A model generated the notes under the pieces. That model did no database searches. It was not told where the DNA came from and saw only the letters and a list, made by a program, of their open reading frames with translations. This document shows, in pieces, positions 1 to 9,600 of a stretch of 64,000 nucleotides of DNA (its first letter is position 1; the number at the start of each line of letters is the position of its first letter). The translations under genes were made by a program, and so were the position numbers. The DNA comes from Prorocentrum cordatum (taxonomy: Eukaryota; Sar; Dinophyceae; Prorocentrales; Prorocentraceae), in NCBI GenBank assembly GCA_963575745.1, contig CAUYUJ010019593.1, positions 438,373 through 502,372 of the forward strand. The letters are read 5' to 3'.

Positions 1-343
1 GTCACGGGCCGCTTCCGGCCGCAGCCCCGAAACCAACGTTGGAGCGGGGTGGGGGGCGGCGCGGACGAATCCCCGCAGCGCGCGCGTCCGTCCGCGCGGA
101 GAGAGGCGCGGATGGGAGGAAGCGGATGTCCAGCTTCGCTCCCCCCTCGTGACTCCGAGTTGCCGCAGGCCTCGTTCCCTCCCACCTGCTGTTTCCTTGC
201 CCGCCAGCGAGTTTCTCAAGCCGCTCCCTGCCCCAGCCCCCGAAGCCAAGGTTTAGAACAGAGGGCAGCGGCCCAGGCACGAGGCGCAGCCGTGCCGTAC
301 TTTTCTGGACCCGAGCCGTCGACGACGCCCGGCGCAACCAGGT
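1..343. other. GC-rich stretch, no gene recognised
   Basis: Overlapping open frames exist on both strands (for example minus-strand 2-382) but none shows a known domain, and GC-rich DNA keeps such frames open by chance. The only structured item is the left target-site copy of the family-A element at 337-343. A coding exon interrupted by that element is possible but cannot be shown. Confidence 0.4.
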
Positions 344-500
344 TTTAAGTCGGGCCTGTCCCTCTACAGGAGGAAAAGTCAAAAATAGTCAGACAATAAT
401 ATGGGGACGATTTTTTCGACTAATTTCGTCCATTTGGGAATGCTTTTTGGTAAATCTCTCGCCCAAGATCCCCCTGTAGGAGGGACAGGCCCGACCTAAA
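344..500. mobile_element. Family-A short inverted-repeat element, introner-like
   Basis: A 157-bp element with terminal inverted repeats: the left end TTTAAGTCGGGCCTGTCCCT matches the reverse complement of the right end with one difference, and pairing continues to CTACAGG. It is flanked by a perfect 7-bp direct repeat, ACCAGGT, at 337-343 and 501-507. Because the duplication contains AG|GT, a GT-AG intron running 342-505 would be removed precisely and restore the uninterrupted sequence. That is the signature described for introners. No transposase is encoded. Three diverged relatives lie at 34591, 40156 and 49715. Splicing itself is inference. Confidence 0.8.
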
Positions 501-507
501 ACCAGGT

Positions 508-954
508 CGGCGGCGGCCTCCTCGCCAGGCACGCGCGGCCGAGCACACGACGCCGAACGCTGGCCGCCACGCGCGAGCAGGCGCAGGCAGAACGAGCATG
601 ACATCCAGCAACATCAGCAGGCTGGCGTCAGAATCCCGCCCGACGCCTTCTCCGCTCCGCCTGTGCCCTCTTCCCGCGAGGGCGCGCCGTGCGGGTGCCG
701 AGGGCGGAGGCCCGAGAGAGGCCTCTCTCTCTCTCTCTCCTTCTCGCAGCGCGCTGCTCCTCGCGCTCCAGCCTCCCGCCTGCGCCGCCGCCTGGTCGGC
801 GCCGCCGCCGTGGTGCCCGCATCCACATCGCGGGCGGCCCCCTTCTCTTCTTGCCCCCGGACCGGCCCGTCAGCTTGCGGCTGCTTTCCCTCCTCCCCTC
901 ATTTTCCCTGAGACGCCCCCTAGATGTGGTCCGAGCAGATGAAAAGTGGCTGGA
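508..954. other. GC-rich stretch, no gene recognised
   Basis: A CT-rich patch lies near 721-745 and several chance open frames overlap. I see no domain, no RNA gene and no repeat shared with the rest of the window. Confidence 0.4.
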
Positions 955-1082
955 ACGTGCCACGTCGCCACTGCATCGCCGATCGGCGATGCGCCGGCGA
1001 TGCATCGGCGACGTCGGCGATGCACCGGTGACGTCGACGTGAAGCGAATCGGGCCCCACGTCGAGCTGCATCGGCGATGCGG
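955..1082. repeat. Cluster of GGCGATGC/GCATCGCC units with a perfect palindrome
   Basis: The octamer GGCGATGC, its complement and close variants recur several times. At 973-992 they form the perfect 20-bp palindrome GCATCGCCGATCGGCGATGC, and GCATCGGCGATGC recurs at 1068-1080. The function is unknown; the cluster lies directly upstream of a CCT tract and the retroelement ORF1. Confidence 0.65.
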
Positions 1083-1140
1083 CGCGATCCTCCGACCCCG
1101 TCTACTCCGACCCCGGGAGGCCCAGATCTCCCCTCCTCTC

Positions 1141-1325
1141 CCCTGTCCCTCCTCCCTCCTCCTCCTCCCTCCTCCCTCCTCCCTCCTCCCTCCTCCCTCC
1201 TCCCCCTCCTCCTCCCTCCTCCCTCCTCCTCCTCCCTCCTCCTTCCTCCCTCCTCCTCCTCCCTCTCCTCCCCTCCCTCCTCCCTCCTCCTCCTCCCCCT
1301 CCTCCCTCCCTCCCTCCCTCCCTCC
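1141..1325. repeat. (CCT)n/CTCC polypyrimidine tract
   Basis: About 185 bp of CCT and CTCCCT units with interruptions. It keeps long proline/serine/leucine-rich frames open on + and glycine/glutamate/arginine-rich frames on -, none of which should be read as protein. Confidence 0.9.
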
Positions 1326-1572
1326 GGAAGTCTCACCTGGACCCCGCGGATCAGGTCCGGTCAACGTTCCTCCTCACGGCCTGGGTCTTCCAAGAGGTCG
1401 GCTTCAGCGCAACAGCAGCACAGCAGCCAGCAGAAGTCGAAGGAGGGTGCGGAGGATCTCATTCCCATCATGCCAGCGTCGCCGGAGATGGCCACCAGTC
1501 ACAAGAGATGGAGAGAGCCCCCCCACGGACCATAAGCAGCTCGGTGAATATCGCAAAGCGCTCAGCTCCACA

Positions 1573-1893
1573 ATGGAATCATTGGAAAGGCATATTCTTT
1601 GTGCAGTTGAGCTGGATCTCGATTCTGACCAGATTGACAACCTTCGTGAGGAGTATAGTGTCATTACATATCAAATGATGCACTCCAGACCCCCACATGA
1701 TCGAGCTGCCAAGCATAAGTTGTTCGTGTCAAGATGCCGCAGTCGCCTGATGGACGCACGGACACGACAAAGTCAACTGCAGGAAGAGCTTGAGGCAGTA
1801 GCGGAGCAGTGTCAGACCATGCAAGACGAGCTTATTCAAACAGAACAATTGCTCGATCATCTTGAGGAGTTGGAAAAGGTGAGCAATCCGTAG
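1573..1893 (+). pseudogene. Retroelement ORF1-like protein, N-terminal coiled-coil part
   Basis: The ATG at 1573 opens 106 codons ending at a stop at 1891-1893; the same frame is open upstream through the CCT tract, so the true start is uncertain. The protein is helical and charged, with heptad-like runs (MESLERHILCAVELDLDS near the start, then QLQEELEAVAEQCQTMQDE around residues 70-90), which suggests a coiled coil. There is no RNA-binding zinc knuckle or RRM that I recognise. Its place just upstream of RNase H/EN/RT remains is why I call it ORF1-like. A cellular coiled-coil exon is the alternative. Confidence 0.45.
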
Positions 1894-1896
1894 CGG

Positions 1897-1954
1897 GTGT
1901 TCACGTACATGCAGACGCAGATGATGCAGATGATGCTGATGCTGATGCTGATGC

Positions 1955-1989
<35 letters not shown>

Positions 1990-2430
1990 GTGATGGTGAT
2001 GATGAACATGTGGACGAGGAGCAGCACGCATCAGTGCGCTTCAATCTTGGCCAGACAGCGCCCTCGGCAGCGCCGTCGCACAGTCCGCCAAAGAGTGGGA
2101 CAGCCGCGACCACCACGCCGAAGGGCTGCTCGACAAGGTACACTTGAACAAGTGGTAGTCACATCGCGACCGACCACAGCGCCCTCTCCGCAGGTTTTTC
2201 CTGGTGGAGTGTCTACTGCACCGACGGCACAGGAAATCACCATGCCAGCTATGCTTGCAGCACTCCAGCAGTCCAACGCCCAGCTCATCAACGACATGAA
2301 GAACTTCCAGACCACGGTCGTCACCATACAGAGCGAGATCAGCAACATGCGCACCGAGAAGCAGGACGACATGCAGAAGCTCAAGCAGATCGCCTTCGAA
2401 GCCGCCCAGCAGGCCATCACGACCCCCTAA
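1897..2430 (+). pseudogene. Retroelement ORF1-like frame with Met-rich repeat and coiled coil
   Basis: This frame follows 1573-1893 after a short gap and a frame change. Its first 36 residues are a low-complexity Met run encoded by GATGAT/GCTGAT repeats (about 1910-2005). A basic Arg/Pro segment follows (residues about 50-80), then a helical segment, MLAALQQSNAQLINDMKN and onward (about 120-170), ending at a stop at 2430. The layout (basic region plus C-terminal coiled coil) suits a nucleic-acid-binding ORF1 product, but no named domain is visible. The Met run looks like microsatellite growth within a former reading frame. Confidence 0.4.
1909..2006. repeat. (GATGCT)n/(GAT)n microsatellite inside ORF1-like frame
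   Basis: GATGCT units run into (GAT)n and end in GATGGT. All three frames stay open through it; the antisense reading gives a polyhistidine run that should not be called a protein. Confidence 0.85.
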
Positions 2431-2491
2431 GAAAGGCAAGGAGAAGTCCGCGCAGCTCCCGCCAGCAGCTCAACGGGCAGGTCGTGAACGC

Positions 2492-2764
2492 ATGGCGGCT
2501 GCCCTTCAGGGTCGCCGCACAGCAAGGTCAGCATCGCCGAGGCGCCACGATGACAGTGGCCAAGCAGGTGCCAAGACCCAGCGCATAGACCGAGATGGAG
2601 CAAGTGTGCTGGGAGGAGGGGCAGCAGCAGCTGCCGAGCGAGAAGCACAGGACGCCACGGCCGCCCTGCAAGAGGCCGAGGACGTTGCCGCAGGCGGCGA
2701 CAGTGACGCGGATAATCTTTTGCAACCAACCGCAACGAATGTCGTGTCGCCAACCATTTTTTAG
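2492..2764 (+). pseudogene. Acidic Ala-rich tail frame between ORF1-like and RNase H parts
   Basis: Ninety codons in another frame carry an Arg/Ser-rich start and an Ala/Glu-rich helical stretch (AAAAAEREAQDATAALQEAE, about residues 45-65), ending at 2762-2764. It probably continues the ORF1-like product after a frameshift. There is no domain. The next 250 bases to 3020 have only chance frames. Confidence 0.3.
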
Positions 2765-3020
2765 CTAGGGGCCGTGCCAGAAGCGCCTCGGTCCGTTATT
2801 TTGCATGACTCCCTCCAAAGTTCAGGTGGTTTCCATCTGCCTCCTGACTCCTCGGAACATGTATACCACGATGCATCTTGGGTATACGGTTCATGGTTCG
2901 CATGCGCCTCCTAACCATAACACTCCAGACTCTCCTGTACCACACTTGCACGAGACAAGGAAGTTGTTTGAAAGGAAATGGCCAATTCAGCTTTCCACGG
3001 ATCTGTTGCCATGGGCATAG

Positions 3021-3530
3021 TATTGGCATTCATCGACGGTCGACGCGTTTGCTGAGCTGGTACCTTTCTCGCCAGAGGCTGCCATCGACCATGTCAGGAT
3101 TTTCACAGATGCTACGCCAGGAGGTTACCTGTACGAAGGAGCACGCTGCCATCCAGCATGGGCTTTCTGCGTGCTCGCTGTCACCACTCTTGGCATCTCC
3201 CTCATAGGTTATCTTGCAGGGCCTCTTCAGGGATGGGACGCTTCTGACCCACGCGCCCCGTTACGTGCTGAGCCAGAGGCGGCCACTTGGGCCACGGCTT
3301 GGCTGTTGCAGGCTCCCGCCAGGTTGCGCCAGGTACCAGTGCACTTTTACACCGCCAACATGGAGGTGTTACGTGTGCACAGGAGGTTAGTAAATGGCAC
3401 GCTCACGGCAGCCAAACACTTGCTGGACGGCCCAACACAGGCCTTGCGCACAAGAGCTGGCACTCTCACGTGCGAGCACGTGCATGGACACATCGCGTAC
3501 CCCTGGAATGAGCGTGTGTGGGTACTCTAG
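3021..3530 (+). pseudogene. RNase H-like domain of the LINE, degenerate
   Basis: The frame is open from just after TAG at 3018-3020 to TAG at 3528-3530 (169 codons) and has no convincing ATG. Near its start is VRIFTDATPGGYLYEG, matching the first strand and catalytic Asp of RNase H (IFTDGS type). It continues with the helix EAATWATAWLLQAPARLRQV, the strand VHFYTANMEV and HVHGHIAYPWNE, which matches the late His and WNE of retroelement RNases H. The second catalytic Asp appears lost (YTAN where D is expected), and the final Asp after WNE is missing. This strand would degrade RNA in RNA-DNA hybrids if active; here it is a relic. The gene lies upstream of the endonuclease part. Confidence 0.65.
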
Positions 3531-4851
3531 CCAGGCTGTGCTCCATGTCCATCTTACTGGAGTTCTTTGATTCTGTATGGAGTACTCTTAACCAGCAGGA
3601 GGCACATGCCAAAGCTATCTCGTGGCTGTGGCAATCGTATGCAGACACGGCTACTCAACGAGCCTACCCACCCAACTACGGTACCAAACTCCCCAAGTCC
3701 CAGGCCTCTACGACAAGCATCAAAGAGGTTCTGCCGGTTCCCGAAAAGGCGCCCAGGGGTAAGCTTGTGCATGCCACGGGCTGGTTTGCCATCGCCAATG
3801 TGGTCTCTCTGGACCCTCGTGCCTTCAAGGGGTCCCAGGGGGCGCAGAAGAAGTTCCAGGGCTTTACCGCCACAGGGCACATGATGCAGCTTGCTGGCCA
3901 GTTTGCGCAGAAGCCATATTTCGTGGTAGGATCTGTCGAAGCACGACTGTGGCGCACAGGCGCTTGACACAGGAGGAAAGGGTGGCACTTTGTGGATCAA
4001 CACGCGCTGGGAATACCAACCTGGGTGCACTGTCCAACCATCCCACTGCCGTGTGGTGCATGCCGAGCCTACTGTCATGGTCGTGGCCGTGAGGGCCCCA
4101 GCTCTGTCTGTGTGTTGCGCATGCTCCGCACTCCCGCCGACCCCCAGCTATCCTACTAAGATGGTGGTCCAATCTGCAACAAACGGTGCCTCGACACAAG
4201 GTTGACCCTGAGCATGTGGTGACCATGATAGATGCGAACGCTGCGGTAGATACTACTACGGACCAACATGTAGGTCCCATGCATCCTGAACAAGCTAATC
4301 TCCCTGGGCAACTTCCATGGGTTCCTCAAAACTGCCTCTCAATTGGCCCCGTCTACCTTCTACGAAGACCCCACATTACCATATCTTCTGAGGTACGTGT
4401 GCCGGCCCAAGGGGTTGACCACGACATCGACCTCAAAGTCTCGCAGCCAGATCACTACGTGCCTGCAGATTTTGCACCTGCTGCGCCCCGCCCGTCCAAA
4501 GTGCAACACGATCCCCAGCTCTACCGGGATCCCACCTCAGCTCGACTATTCCAGCACCTTCTGACGCAGTTCCGACCTCCCCCATTCCAACAGCACAGCA
4601 CCGACCACGTGAGAAGATGTGAGGGCCATGTCAAGAATGCTGTACAGACTGCGTTTTCCAACAGAGCTACGGCAAGTGGACGACAGCCCAGACAGCCCTG
4701 GATCAGCCTAGCCACACTGGGGCGACAGGAGGAGAGAAGCATTTACCTACGCCTAGCTCGACGAGTGGGCCGTCTTGCTCAGAAAGCTATGCTCGTCTTT
4801 GCATGGCGCTGGTACCTCGCGGCAGCACCGAGGTCCCCACTCCATCCGTGA
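3518..4851 (+). pseudogene. LINE endonuclease (APE/EEP type) region, frameshifted
   Basis: Three frames must be joined. Frame 3518-3967 carries the N-terminal half. Frame 4186-4851 carries PEHVVTMIDANAAVD and DQHVGPMHPEQAN, matching the core of LINE endonucleases where a D-x-N pair binds metal or DNA. A second frame at 4343-4564 carries HGFLKTASQL-like and LLRYVCRPKG text that fits the normal C-terminal part of the domain (RIDYV-type motif, here changed). From about 4450 to 4851 the first frame continues as the EN-RT linker. The enzyme would nick target DNA for target-primed reverse transcription. Frame changes make this copy inactive. Confidence 0.55.
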
Positions 4852-5470
4852 GATCTCGGACAGGCGGCCACGGGCCGCTTCCCTAGCTTGCCAGATCTAG
4901 TTGCTGCCACTCGGGATATTCAAGGTGCTTGCAGCCAACTGCCGCGTGCCACGGCATCTCTTTTGTGCAGAGGAGCTGACGTCAGGGAGCAGCAGCAGGG
5001 GAGCAGAAAAGGGATCGGCAAACCAAAATTCCTGGCGCACTGGGGACATCAAGGGGTGGCTGTACTCATCCTTCCCCCTGCCTTCCTCCCCAGCATCTAC
5101 CGCAACACGCGTAACGAGCAACACGGGGATGGGGGGAGATGGGATGCTGCTGGGACTACGCGCATGGAGTGCGCGCCTGTGCCCTGGCACATAGAGAGAC
5201 CATTTTGTTTCTCACCAAGTTGTGGATGCGACATGCCACTGCCATGGATGCTCAATCACACTACGACAGACTTGCACAGGATGTTTCAGATACTCGGGAC
5301 CGCAGACACTTTGATCAGGTTTTTGCCTAACTACGTGCCATGGGCATAGGGTCCTCGAAAGGGTCAACACCAGAGCCCTGCCTACTCTGGAGCTAGAAGC
5401 TACGGCTGCCACCCGCACGGGGGCTGCGGACAGATGGCCGCGCCACTTCGCCGCCGAGGAGATCGGAGTT
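4852..5470 (+). pseudogene. EN-RT linker region of the LINE
   Basis: The frame 4888-5349 (153 codons) has no named domain. Text such as ATAMDAQSHYDRLAQDVSDT in a neighbouring frame resembles the helical linker between endonuclease and RT in LINEs. It is retained here because it lies between two recognisable parts of the same element on the same strand. Confidence 0.35.
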
Positions 5471-6294
5471 GTGGTGCCAAGGCAAGAGGCGGAGGCCTTC
5501 TCACAGCACCTACCGCCACCCCCTGTAGCTCTCACACGCACACACGACATTGAGAGTCATGACTTGGTCTTGCCTATGTTGGCGGAGTATCCGCGTGCCT
5601 GTTGCACGGCCAAGGCATCAGCAGCCAGCTTAGATGATACCCCAGGCGCCATGCTCCGACAATGTGCTCCAGACATAGGCCGACGTTTTTCCATGTTGCT
5701 GTCAAGGCCTGCCTACGCATTGAGGGGCCACTGCAATGGAACGGAGGGAACTACCCGACTATCTGGAAAAAGAAAGCGACCCCAGTTATTTGCACGTACC
5801 ACAGATCAGGTATGATTTCATCGCAGGTAAGTAAGAAGTGCAGAAAGCTTTTACGTTCCCCACTGGCTGACGCCTTATCCAGCTATGCAGGGGACTCACA
5901 GTATGGTGGCATTGCAGGAAGAGACGTGTACCTCGCAGCCCTTGCTATTCGGTCCTTCCAGGAGCTTGCGGCAGCGACCACTTTCTCAACACTCGTTTTC
6001 ATGCTTGATGCCATCTCCGCCTCTTACCGTGCCATCAGTGAGCTAGTCATGCAGATGGGGACCTCCGACGCAGACCCACAGGACATCTGCTTCTTTTACG
6101 ACGGAGCCATTGTGGTCATAGGTCCAGCCAGCATGCTACTATGGGCAGCCCCCAGGGTGGCAGAGGTGGTGGCGGCAAGTTTTGTGCGTAGAGGCCTGCG
6201 CCTGAATTTTGCATCTGGCAAGACTGAGGTCATGTTCCAACTCCGAGGAGCAGGTGCGAGAAACGCCAAAAGGGATGTGTGGCAAGAACGATAA
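5471..6294 (+). pseudogene. Reverse transcriptase domain of the LINE, catalytic motif altered
   Basis: Two frames join near 5690. The first (5471-5815) holds ASAASLDDTPGAMLRQ, matching the start of LINE RT (the GLDGIP region). The second (5662-6294) holds EGPLQWNGGNYPTIWKKKAT (the WK-GG-I-P-I-K region), DSQYGGIAGRDVYLA (the Q-G region) and FMLDAISASYRAI (motif A with its Asp). Motif C reads FFYDGAIVVIG, where the second Asp of the usual x-x-D-D is Gly. The thumb-like segment NFASGKTEVMFQLRG follows (the GKTE/GKSE motif). The protein would copy RNA into DNA at a nicked target; the frameshift and altered motif C indicate a dead copy. Confidence 0.75.
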
Positions 6295-6394
6295 GGCAGC
6301 TTCACTGTGCAGTCCGACCTAATCGGGGAATTCAAGCTACACGCTGTTCGTATATACCTACATCTTGCAACCCAGCTCGACGAGCTAGGATCGA

Positions 6395-7114
6395 TTGGGC
6401 CCGAGTTGGCCCACAGAGAACTCGGTGAGGTCCAATGGGCAGCTCCTGCGCGGGCGCATCTTCGGGTCCCCTGTGGGTCTCCCTCAGAAGGCCACTCTGC
6501 ACTTCACAGCCACCCCCCTCTCGGGGCTCCTCTACAACGCAGGGGCCTGGCTGGCCCTTACAGAGGCCCAACAAGCGCACCTACAATGCATCATCATCAA
6601 CCGATATCGGCAGCTACTGCATATCCCACGGCGTGACGCAGATCCCGAGCCCGACGAGTTGGTACTTGCCAAGGTGGACATGGCTGATCCCAAGGCGGTA
6701 CTACGTGCACGCAAGCTCCGACTGTTGGAACGCCTACTGCGTCATGGCACACCCGCACTGCGCGGCTTGGTTGCACATGTGTATCGCACAACGCGCGCCA
6801 CGGCTACATCATGGATGCACCGTGCTCTTGAGGACATACTGTGGCTTATGAGCACACACCATCACCTACGCAGCATGCCAGACCCCAGGGATGACTTTGA
6901 TGCCTGGGAAGAGCTCATTCTAAGATCACTACCAGCATGGAAGGGAGCAGTCAGTGCTGTCTCTGCCACCCATGCTAATCGGCAGCTCGAGCATCACTTG
7001 CTCAGCAGGCGCAGAACATTTTTTTCGAGATGGTGCGCCCAGCAGGAGTGTGGGCGTCCATCACGTACGCCAGCCACCCTATCTACCCACCTAAGGTACA
7101 CAACCTGGAACTAA
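6395..7114 (+). pseudogene. Post-RT C-terminal region of the LINE
   Basis: A 239-codon frame lies 100 bases after the RT frame. It begins in low-similarity text, then LSGLLYNAGAWLALTEAQQA (the stretch following RT in LINEs, where the product is described as marking a moved tile of the template), then helical Arg/Leu-rich text RARKLRLLERLLRHG. It ends at a stop at 7112-7114. This is the thumb and connecting region; no separate enzyme is encoded. It uses a frame different from the RT frame, another sign of decay. Confidence 0.6.
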
Positions 7115-7572
7115 AGTGTATGTGGTGTGCGTATGTGGGTGCTACGGCCAAGGGTACATGACAACACATTGTTCGCACACGCTACAGTAAAGTGCAGTCA
7201 AGGTTCATGGGGGACGATCAAGTATGAATGTCGTGCTCCACCTCTTTTTCCTCGAGAAGGCTTTTTCGTGCTCACCTTGCCTTCAGCTCGGCACTGTGCC
7301 AGCTAGCATCTGTGATGCACGGAGCTGCGCTCGATCCAGATAGAGCGGAAGAGTTGCGCATCGAGGACGCAGAGCAGAATGCAGCACAACGGCGCGCAGG
7401 ACTCGGGAGATGGCGTGCAGCCTATCCAGCAGCAGTGCATTATCCAGATGGCCTTTACACCTCAGCAATGCTCGCTCCCGCCCTTTTTAGTGAATATGAG
7501 GCTCGCACACTCCTGGGAGAGCGCGCGTACGAGTTGGCGCCAGAGACCCTCCCATCAGGCTCTTTTGGATGA
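7115..7572 (+). pseudogene. Cys/His finger-bearing C-terminus of the LINE
   Basis: Right after the previous stop, the reading LKCMWCAYVGATAKG gives a C-x-x-C pair with finger-like spacing. A second remnant, FSSRRLFRAHLAFSSALC, lies near 7240-7300 in the frame 7228-7572 and fits the C-terminal C..C...F..R..L..HL...C fingers of such LINEs. The frame then becomes acidic (RAEELRIEDAEQNAAQRR). Such fingers bind nucleic acid in related elements. The first finger is cut by a stop, so this is a relic. Confidence 0.5.
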
Positions 7573-7689
7573 GCCCCCAGACCAGGCAGTTCAGGATCAG
7601 CCCCTGTACGGGGACCGACACTACAAATACAGAACACATGATTTTACACAATGTGCTGCTGAATGGGTGCCGTGAAGAATACATCTGAA

Positions 7690-8560
7690 GGAGATGTTTG
7701 TACTCAACTGTTTCTCAGGCCGCCGAAGAGAAGGTGACGCGCAATCTTGGATAGACAGCGAGCACCTCAGGCCGCAGTATCACATCATCATGCTCTGTGT
7801 CGACATTGATATTGATCAAGACATGGGGGACCACACGAGCACACGTACCACACAATTGTGTATGAAACACTGCGCGCCCCCCCCCCCAATTACGTACACA
7901 TGCATGGCTTTGGGGCGTCCCTTGGGCCACGGACAGGCAGGCATTGCAGCTACGCGTTGGGGGCACCAGTCAAATAGCTGGGGGGACGTCTGGGTGGATG
8001 GAGCATCCCCTCCCAGCCCACTAGGGGCCCCAGGCTCCAAGCAACTTTCAATGGGAGCCCCTGGAGGCCCTTGCTGCGTCGCCTTCTGTTGTCACGCCCA
8101 ACTTTGACCAATGCACGCTCCAGCCCAAGGAGCGTGACCCAGCAGAGTATAGGCGTACGCCCATCAAACTAATTGGCATGCGGACGGAATGCCTTGCCGC
8201 TCGCCTCATGGACGGACCTAAGCAAGGCTGGTGCACTCACCCCAATGGAGCCCACAAGATCCTTTGAGGTAAGGAGAAGTCTGGGGATAGGACTGTCTTC
8301 AGGACCAGTGCGAAGAAAGCTTACCCATCCAGCATGTGTGCCAAGCTTGCCTCGTCCATCGCAGCGTCCATTGCACGGACCTATGCTAATGCGTGTGAAG
8401 CGGACTTCAGCCCGGAGGACTGTCCAGGGCAGGTGAATGACCTCTGCAGGTTTTACATGCCGCATGTGGATCAAGAACTTGAGCTGGCCCCGGACTTCGC
8501 TCCAGGAAAAAGCAGAGCAGAACACATCATTCGAGCAGATCCCGAAAGGCGCCGCTTTTT
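7690..8560 (+). pseudogene. GRRR-GD domain ORF, copy A (function unknown)
   Basis: The frame at 7694 reads LNCFSGRRREGDAQSWI, followed by MLCVDIDIDQD. Later frames give WMEHPLPAH, QAPSNFQW, NFDQCTLQ, RTPIKLIGM, GWCTHPNGAHKIL, then KKAYPSSMCAKLASSIA and ACEADFSPEDCPGQ. The same blocks, in the same order, occur at 52466-53302 (see that entry), so the order is real although this copy needs several frame changes and has a stop after EHPLPAH. I know the pattern from dinoflagellate retroelement-linked proteins but cannot name an activity. The domain follows the LINE finger region directly, so it is probably part of the same element. Confidence 0.55.
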
Positions 8561-8754
8561 GAAGGAAGATGACGACTCGAATATTTGTCATCCGACTCCA
8601 GCTGCTTCTAGGTGTGATCCGACTCCGGCTTCTGAGGTGCCTCGTGGGTCCCCTCACCGGAATTCGAGATCGAGTCTCCTGGACACTGGTGAGGAGTTTG
8701 AGGCTGAGAGCTTGCTTGCGTTCTCCCCCCGTCCCTCCTCGCCTCCGCCGCCAC

Positions 8755-8930
8755 CGCCTCCCCCTCCTCTGAAGGGGCCCTGGGACACACAAATAAATGC
8801 ACACAAATAAAAGGATTCCCCATATTTTCCTATATTTTTTTGGTTTTTGTCTTCCCCACCACTTCCCATATTTTCCCATCTTTTCTGGGGGATCGACGAT
8901 GAATTGTGTCTGTGTTTTTTCCCCTCCTGA
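8755..8930. repeat. Family-R dispersed repeat, copy 1
   Basis: A roughly 155-bp segment beginning GGGGCCCTGGGACACAC and ending TGTGTCTGTGTTTTTTCCCC. It contains ATTCCCCATATTTTCC, GTCTTCCCC and TTTTCTGGGGGATCGACGA. Three diverged copies in the same orientation lie at 37944, 48406 and 49983. No terminal inverted repeat is clear. It may be a short non-autonomous retroelement or a conserved 3' segment of one. Confidence 0.75.
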
Positions 8931-9600
8931 TCCTCCTCCTCCTCCTCCTCCTCCTCCCACCGCCAAGCAGCTCGCCTGTGTAGCTGCCAACCGGAGGGAG
9001 GCCGAAGCGAGACGACGACCATCGGCGGCGTGCGCCCCGGCAGGGCGCACTCCTCCTCTGGATTTTCGAAGCTTGAATCTGCAAAAGGCGAGCAACATAA
9101 CGGACTGATTTTCGAGGTGCCAAAAAGCCCATATGGATTTCACCCTGAGCCCTCCACCCTGAGAACATGCTCGGTTCTCCCTCGGCCCCGCACAGGCGGG
9201 CTCGCACCTCTTCTCTCTGCAGCATGCAGCACAACAGCGTGCGGCAGTAGTCAGACCACGGCCACTCGCCCGTGGCATCGCCCCACTACCTCCTCCTCGT
9301 CCTCCTCCTCCTCCTCCTCCCCCTCCCCCCCACGCGCCTCCTCCTCCTGCTCCTCCGGTTCCTCCTCCATCCTCCCCCTCTTGGGGGTACGACGGCTTCC
9401 CAACCCTTTATCCCACTGCATGCTCCTCCACATCCCTGATCCGGACAACTCGCCTGGGCACCGTTTCTGGATGGGCTGGTGGGGTTACTTTTTTTTAGTC
9501 GCGGGCGGACGCGGAATCGCAGTCGCCGAGCTGAGAGGTCCGGGCCACGGGCCTGTCACACAGGTGGGGTTACTTTTTTGATCTGCGGCTCCAAGGACGA
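8931..9600. other. Mixed stretch with two CTC tracts, no gene recognised
   Basis: CTC/CCT tracts lie at 8932-8957 and about 9288-9375. Other sequence has only chance frames. Nothing links it to the LINE. Confidence 0.5.

Larger units (their letters stand above)
1402..8560 (+). mobile_element. Decayed LINE-like non-LTR retrotransposon, whole extent
   Basis: On the + strand, pieces of one element follow in order: ORF1-like coiled coils (1573-2764), RNase H (3021-3530), apurinic-type endonuclease (about 3518-4851), reverse transcriptase (5471-6294), post-RT region (6395-7114), Cys/His finger region (7115-7572) and the GRRR-GD domain (7690-8560). Reading requires several frame changes, in-frame stops occur and key catalytic residues are altered, so the copy is dead. 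No long terminal repeats are visible. The RNase H lies upstream of endonuclease and RT, unlike the EN-RT-RNase H order usual in I-type LINEs. The ends are not defined by a target duplication I could find, so both limits are estimates. Confidence 0.75.
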
